Source: Denitrificimonas caeni DSM 24390
Lineage (GTDB): Bacteria > Pseudomonadota > Gammaproteobacteria > Pseudomonadales > Pseudomonadaceae
Direction: 5' to 3'
NCBI RefSeq assembly: GCF_000421765.1
Contig: NZ_ATXQ01000005.1
Coordinates: forward strand, 124,001 to 188,000
DNA: 64,000 nucleotides
The stretch's first letter is position 1, and each line of letters begins with the position of its first letter. Both the position numbers and the translations under genes were made by a program. This document shows, one piece after another, positions 62,114-64,000 of this stretch. The notes beneath the pieces are model-generated. The model did no database searches. It had not been told where the DNA came from and worked only from the letters and a program-made list of their open reading frames with translations.

Positions 62114-62149
62114 AAAAAGCCCCACAAACTCTGTTTATGGGGCTTTTTT
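62114..62149 (+). terminator. Bidirectional terminator between mvaT and sbcB
   Basis: AAAAAGCCCCA pairs with TGGGGCTTTTTT, and the inner AAAC-TCT-GTTT extends the stem. T runs follow on both strands, so it serves mvaT (plus) and sbcB (minus). Confidence 0.93.
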
Positions 62150-62183
62150 GATTAGAGTTAGAGCCACCTTAAAACAAACCCAG

Positions 62184-63611
62184 TCATGACAACTGATAGC
62201 GCTGTTGCAATGCCTGCACATAACTGCGCCATGCCTGTACAGCAGGATGCGCTTGCTCTGCTTCACTAAGTTCTGCGTAAGCTGTCATGTAGTCACTGAT
62301 TGTTAGCGGCGCCCCCAGTTGCTCTCCGCTTAAGCGCGCACGACAAAAGACTGTCCACTGCTGCTGTTCAGCGGCACTCAGAGAGTCTGGGTAATGTCGC
62401 GCACGGTATCTAAACAGTAATTCCAGCAAACGCGCATCATCAAATGGCCAGCGCTCAGGCTGTAACTGCTCGGGCTCGGCTAAACGCAGCTTATTACTCA
62501 ACTGGCGGTCGCGCGGACTTAAAAAACCACTGTACAGCTGCTGCTCAACATCTTGCTCGGCAAACTCTCGCGTCTCTTGATAAACCTCGGCAAGTTTATC
62601 TTGCCAGTCAGCACAGCTATCACTGAGCAACTGATAATTACGCTGCAGTAAGTCATGATCAAAGGCTAAGCGCTGAGTGTCTTCATCGCGCAAGACACTT
62701 AACGGCGCGATCACTGGGCTTTTATTGATATGAATAAGTTTTAGCCCCACCGGCACTTCACCCTCAGCTAAATCGCTATGACGGGTATACAGGCGCGACT
62801 TCAAGGTTTGCGCATCACACTCCAGCAAAGGTGTTACATCCGCATGCAAATCATAGACGATTAAAGCGTTACGGTTGGTTGGGTGCCACGCCAAAGGTAA
62901 GACTGGCGCTAAACAATGACGCTCCACGGAAAACTTACTTGAGACATGCAGCATCGGCTGCATCAAACGAATACGCGCCTGCACTGCATCTTTGCGCCGC
63001 AGCCCATATAAATAGTCAAACAGCTTAGGCTGACGGTCACGTAACAAACGTGCAACAGCAATGGTAGCGCGCACATCGGCTAACGCATCGTGGGCTTGGC
63101 CATGTTCAATCTGATTGGCTTCAGTAAAGCGCTCAAGCTTAAAGCTGACTCGCCCTTCATGCTCAGGCCAGTTAATTCCCTGCGGACGTAACGCCCAAGT
63201 GCAACGCAACACATCAATCAAATCCCAGCGACTGTTGCCGCCCTGCCATTCGCGCGCATAGGGATCATAAAAGTTACGATACAAAGTGGCGCGGGTCATC
63301 TCATCGTCAAAGCGTAGATTATTAAATCCTGCAGTACAGGTTTGCGGCACAATTAACTGCTCATGTAAACGCTCAATGAACTCAATCTCACTTAAACCCT
63401 GTTCTTGCAAAGTCTGCGGCATAATACCGGTGACTAAACTGGATATCGGGTGCGGCAAAATATCATCCGACAACTTGCAATATATATTGAGCGGCTCACC
63501 GATTTCCTCAAGCTGCTCATTTGTGCGTATCCCAGCCACCTGAATGGCACGATCACTGTGTGCTTGAATACCGGTGGTTTCAAAGTCGTACCAAAAAATA
63601 CTGGCAGTCAC
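62184..63611 (-). CDS. sbcB: Exodeoxyribonuclease I
   Basis: 475 aa. The DEDDh exonuclease motif I is FWYDFETTGIQ, with FNNLRFDDEM and the later AHDALADVRATIAVARLL completing the site. SH3-like and helical C-terminal domains follow. It degrades single-stranded DNA 3' to 5' in mismatch repair and recombination, and interacts with SSB. It is complete and convergent with mvaT. Confidence 0.96.
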   Translation of the reverse strand: MTASIFWYDFETTGIQAHSDRAIQVAGIRTNEQLEEIGEPLNIYCKLSDDILPHPISSLVTGIMPQTLQEQGLSEIEFIERLHEQLIVPQTCTAGFNNLRFDDEMTRATLYRNFYDPYAREWQGGNSRWDLIDVLRCTWALRPQGINWPEHEGRVSFKLERFTEANQIEHGQAHDALADVRATIAVARLLRDRQPKLFDYLYGLRRKDAVQARIRLMQPMLHVSSKFSVERHCLAPVLPLAWHPTNRNALIVYDLHADVTPLLECDAQTLKSRLYTRHSDLAEGEVPVGLKLIHINKSPVIAPLSVLRDEDTQRLAFDHDLLQRNYQLLSDSCADWQDKLAEVYQETREFAEQDVEQQLYSGFLSPRDRQLSNKLRLAEPEQLQPERWPFDDARLLELLFRYRARHYPDSLSAAEQQQWTVFCRARLSGEQLGAPLTISDYMTAYAELSEAEQAHPAVQAWRSYVQALQQRYQLS

Positions 63612-63888
63612 TGATTAAGCCTCTTTTATTCTAAAATATGTTTTAAAAACACCTATATAACCCACACTTCTGCAGCCTCACGCTTGCAGGCCAATCACTG
63701 AATGGGTAGTGTTCCAGCCTTCAGCCGCTAGAGGTTTCACTGCAGCTGTTTATTTAGGTGTACAGCATTAATGCTTGTTTGCTAGCAACCACTATAGTCA
63801 TTAAACAAGATAACGTCGGTTTAGTTTTCTATTTCTGCGCTAGCGTTTTGTACTATGATCGCTTTTTAATTTTTCTTACTGGCCTATT
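63612..63888 (+). promoter_or_regulatory. Divergent spacer upstream of the RDD gene
   Basis: 277 bp between sbcB and the following gene. A -10-like box TATGAT occurs at 63854-63859 on the plus strand, without a clear -35. No open reading frame, RNA gene or strong repeat is visible. Confidence 0.35.
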
Positions 63889-64000
63889 TTGAACGCAAAC
63901 TTAACCAGCGCGCCTTTAGCACCCGGCGCTCTTCTAGACACCCAAGTCTATTTAGAGACGCCTGAAGGCATTGACCTCCCCCTACGTCCTGCTGGATTAC
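63889..64000 (+). CDS. RDD-family membrane protein (N-terminus only)
   Basis: About 37 codons are present before the right edge. The frame begins with TTG at 63889; a stop 11 codons upstream and the absence of any ATG or GTG in between leave TTG as the most likely start, though no good ribosome site is seen. The translation includes LDTQVYLETPEGIDLPLRPA, the leader that precedes the first membrane helix in RDD-family proteins. These are small membrane proteins of unknown function; the membrane helices lie outside the window. Confidence 0.6.
   Translation, partial: MNANLTSAPLAPGALLDTQVYLETPEGIDLPLRPAGL

Overview
The window reads as chromosomal core genome of a gammaproteobacterium of the Pseudomonas lineage. 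Evidence: an oprF-sigX-cmpX-crfX-cmaX-rraA block, an ispF-truD-surE-pcm-nlpD-rpoS block, an MvaT-type H-NS protein next to sbcB, a fatty acid cis/trans isomerase gene (cti) next to metH, and fadBA. Base composition is well below that of P. aeruginosa or P. putida, with many AT-rich spacers, so a lower-G+C member of Pseudomonadaceae (for example the Thiopseudomonas / P. caeni side) is plausible. That placement is an inference. I see no rRNA, tRNA, CRISPR array, prophage or complete insertion sequence.

Layout. 1-6.8 kb (minus): end of a glutamine-amidotransferase-like gene, the DEAD-box helicase deaD with a long structured leader, a pseudouridine synthase, a small conserved protein, topA and a DUF1653 gene. 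6.8-10.2 kb (minus): fadA and fadB, with a PsrA-like operator candidate upstream. 10.5-16.7 kb: a secreted protein and a universal stress protein (plus), an uncharacterised Cys-rich protein and uup (minus), slt (plus). 16.7-25.2 kb: cti (minus) diverging from metH (plus), then cysI and an overlapping DUF934 gene (plus). 25.5-29.9 kb (minus): the envelope-stress block rraA-cmaX-crfX-cmpX-sigX-oprF. 30.0-38 kb (minus): ispF-truD-surE-pcm-DUF368-nlpD-rpoS, preceded by the formaldehyde-detoxification pair adhC-fghA. 38-53 kb: a 57-residue protein (plus), a double cNMP-domain/rhodanese protein and a coiled-coil protein (minus), then the minus-strand run dnaE-accA-tilS-pyrG-kdsA-eno-ftsB-ispD. 52-58 kb: purC, bamC, dapA (minus); a gcvR-like gene and bcp (plus); a TusA-like gene (minus); a BepA-type M48 protease (plus). 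58.3-58.5 kb: palindromic repeat elements. 58.5-61.2 kb (minus): a HerA/YjgR-like ATPase, a small acidic protein and purU. 61.7-64 kb: mvaT (plus), sbcB (minus) and the start of an RDD-family gene (plus).

Functional themes are envelope and peptidoglycan homeostasis (oprF/sigX, cmpX, slt, nlpD, ftsB, bamC, BepA-like protease, DUF368, kdsA, cti), sulfur and one-carbon metabolism (metH, cysI, DUF934, purU, adhC/fghA, TusA-like), fatty-acid turnover (fadBA, accA) and global regulation (rpoS, sigX, mvaT). Tight stop/start overlaps (truD/surE/pcm/DUF368, kdsA/pyrG, ftsB/ispD, cysI/DUF934) indicate co-translated operons.

I did not find a clearly new biological system. The points most worth checking are a long, yeast-Ade1-type PurC at what is normally the short-PurC locus, a DUF368 (candidate undecaprenyl-phosphate transporter) gene inside the surE-pcm-nlpD-rpoS operon, a double cNMP-domain/rhodanese protein beside a coiled-coil protein with a Cys/His tail, unusual TTG/GTG starts in sigX and nlpD, a cysteine-free OprF, and the compound palindrome at 58.34-58.45 kb.
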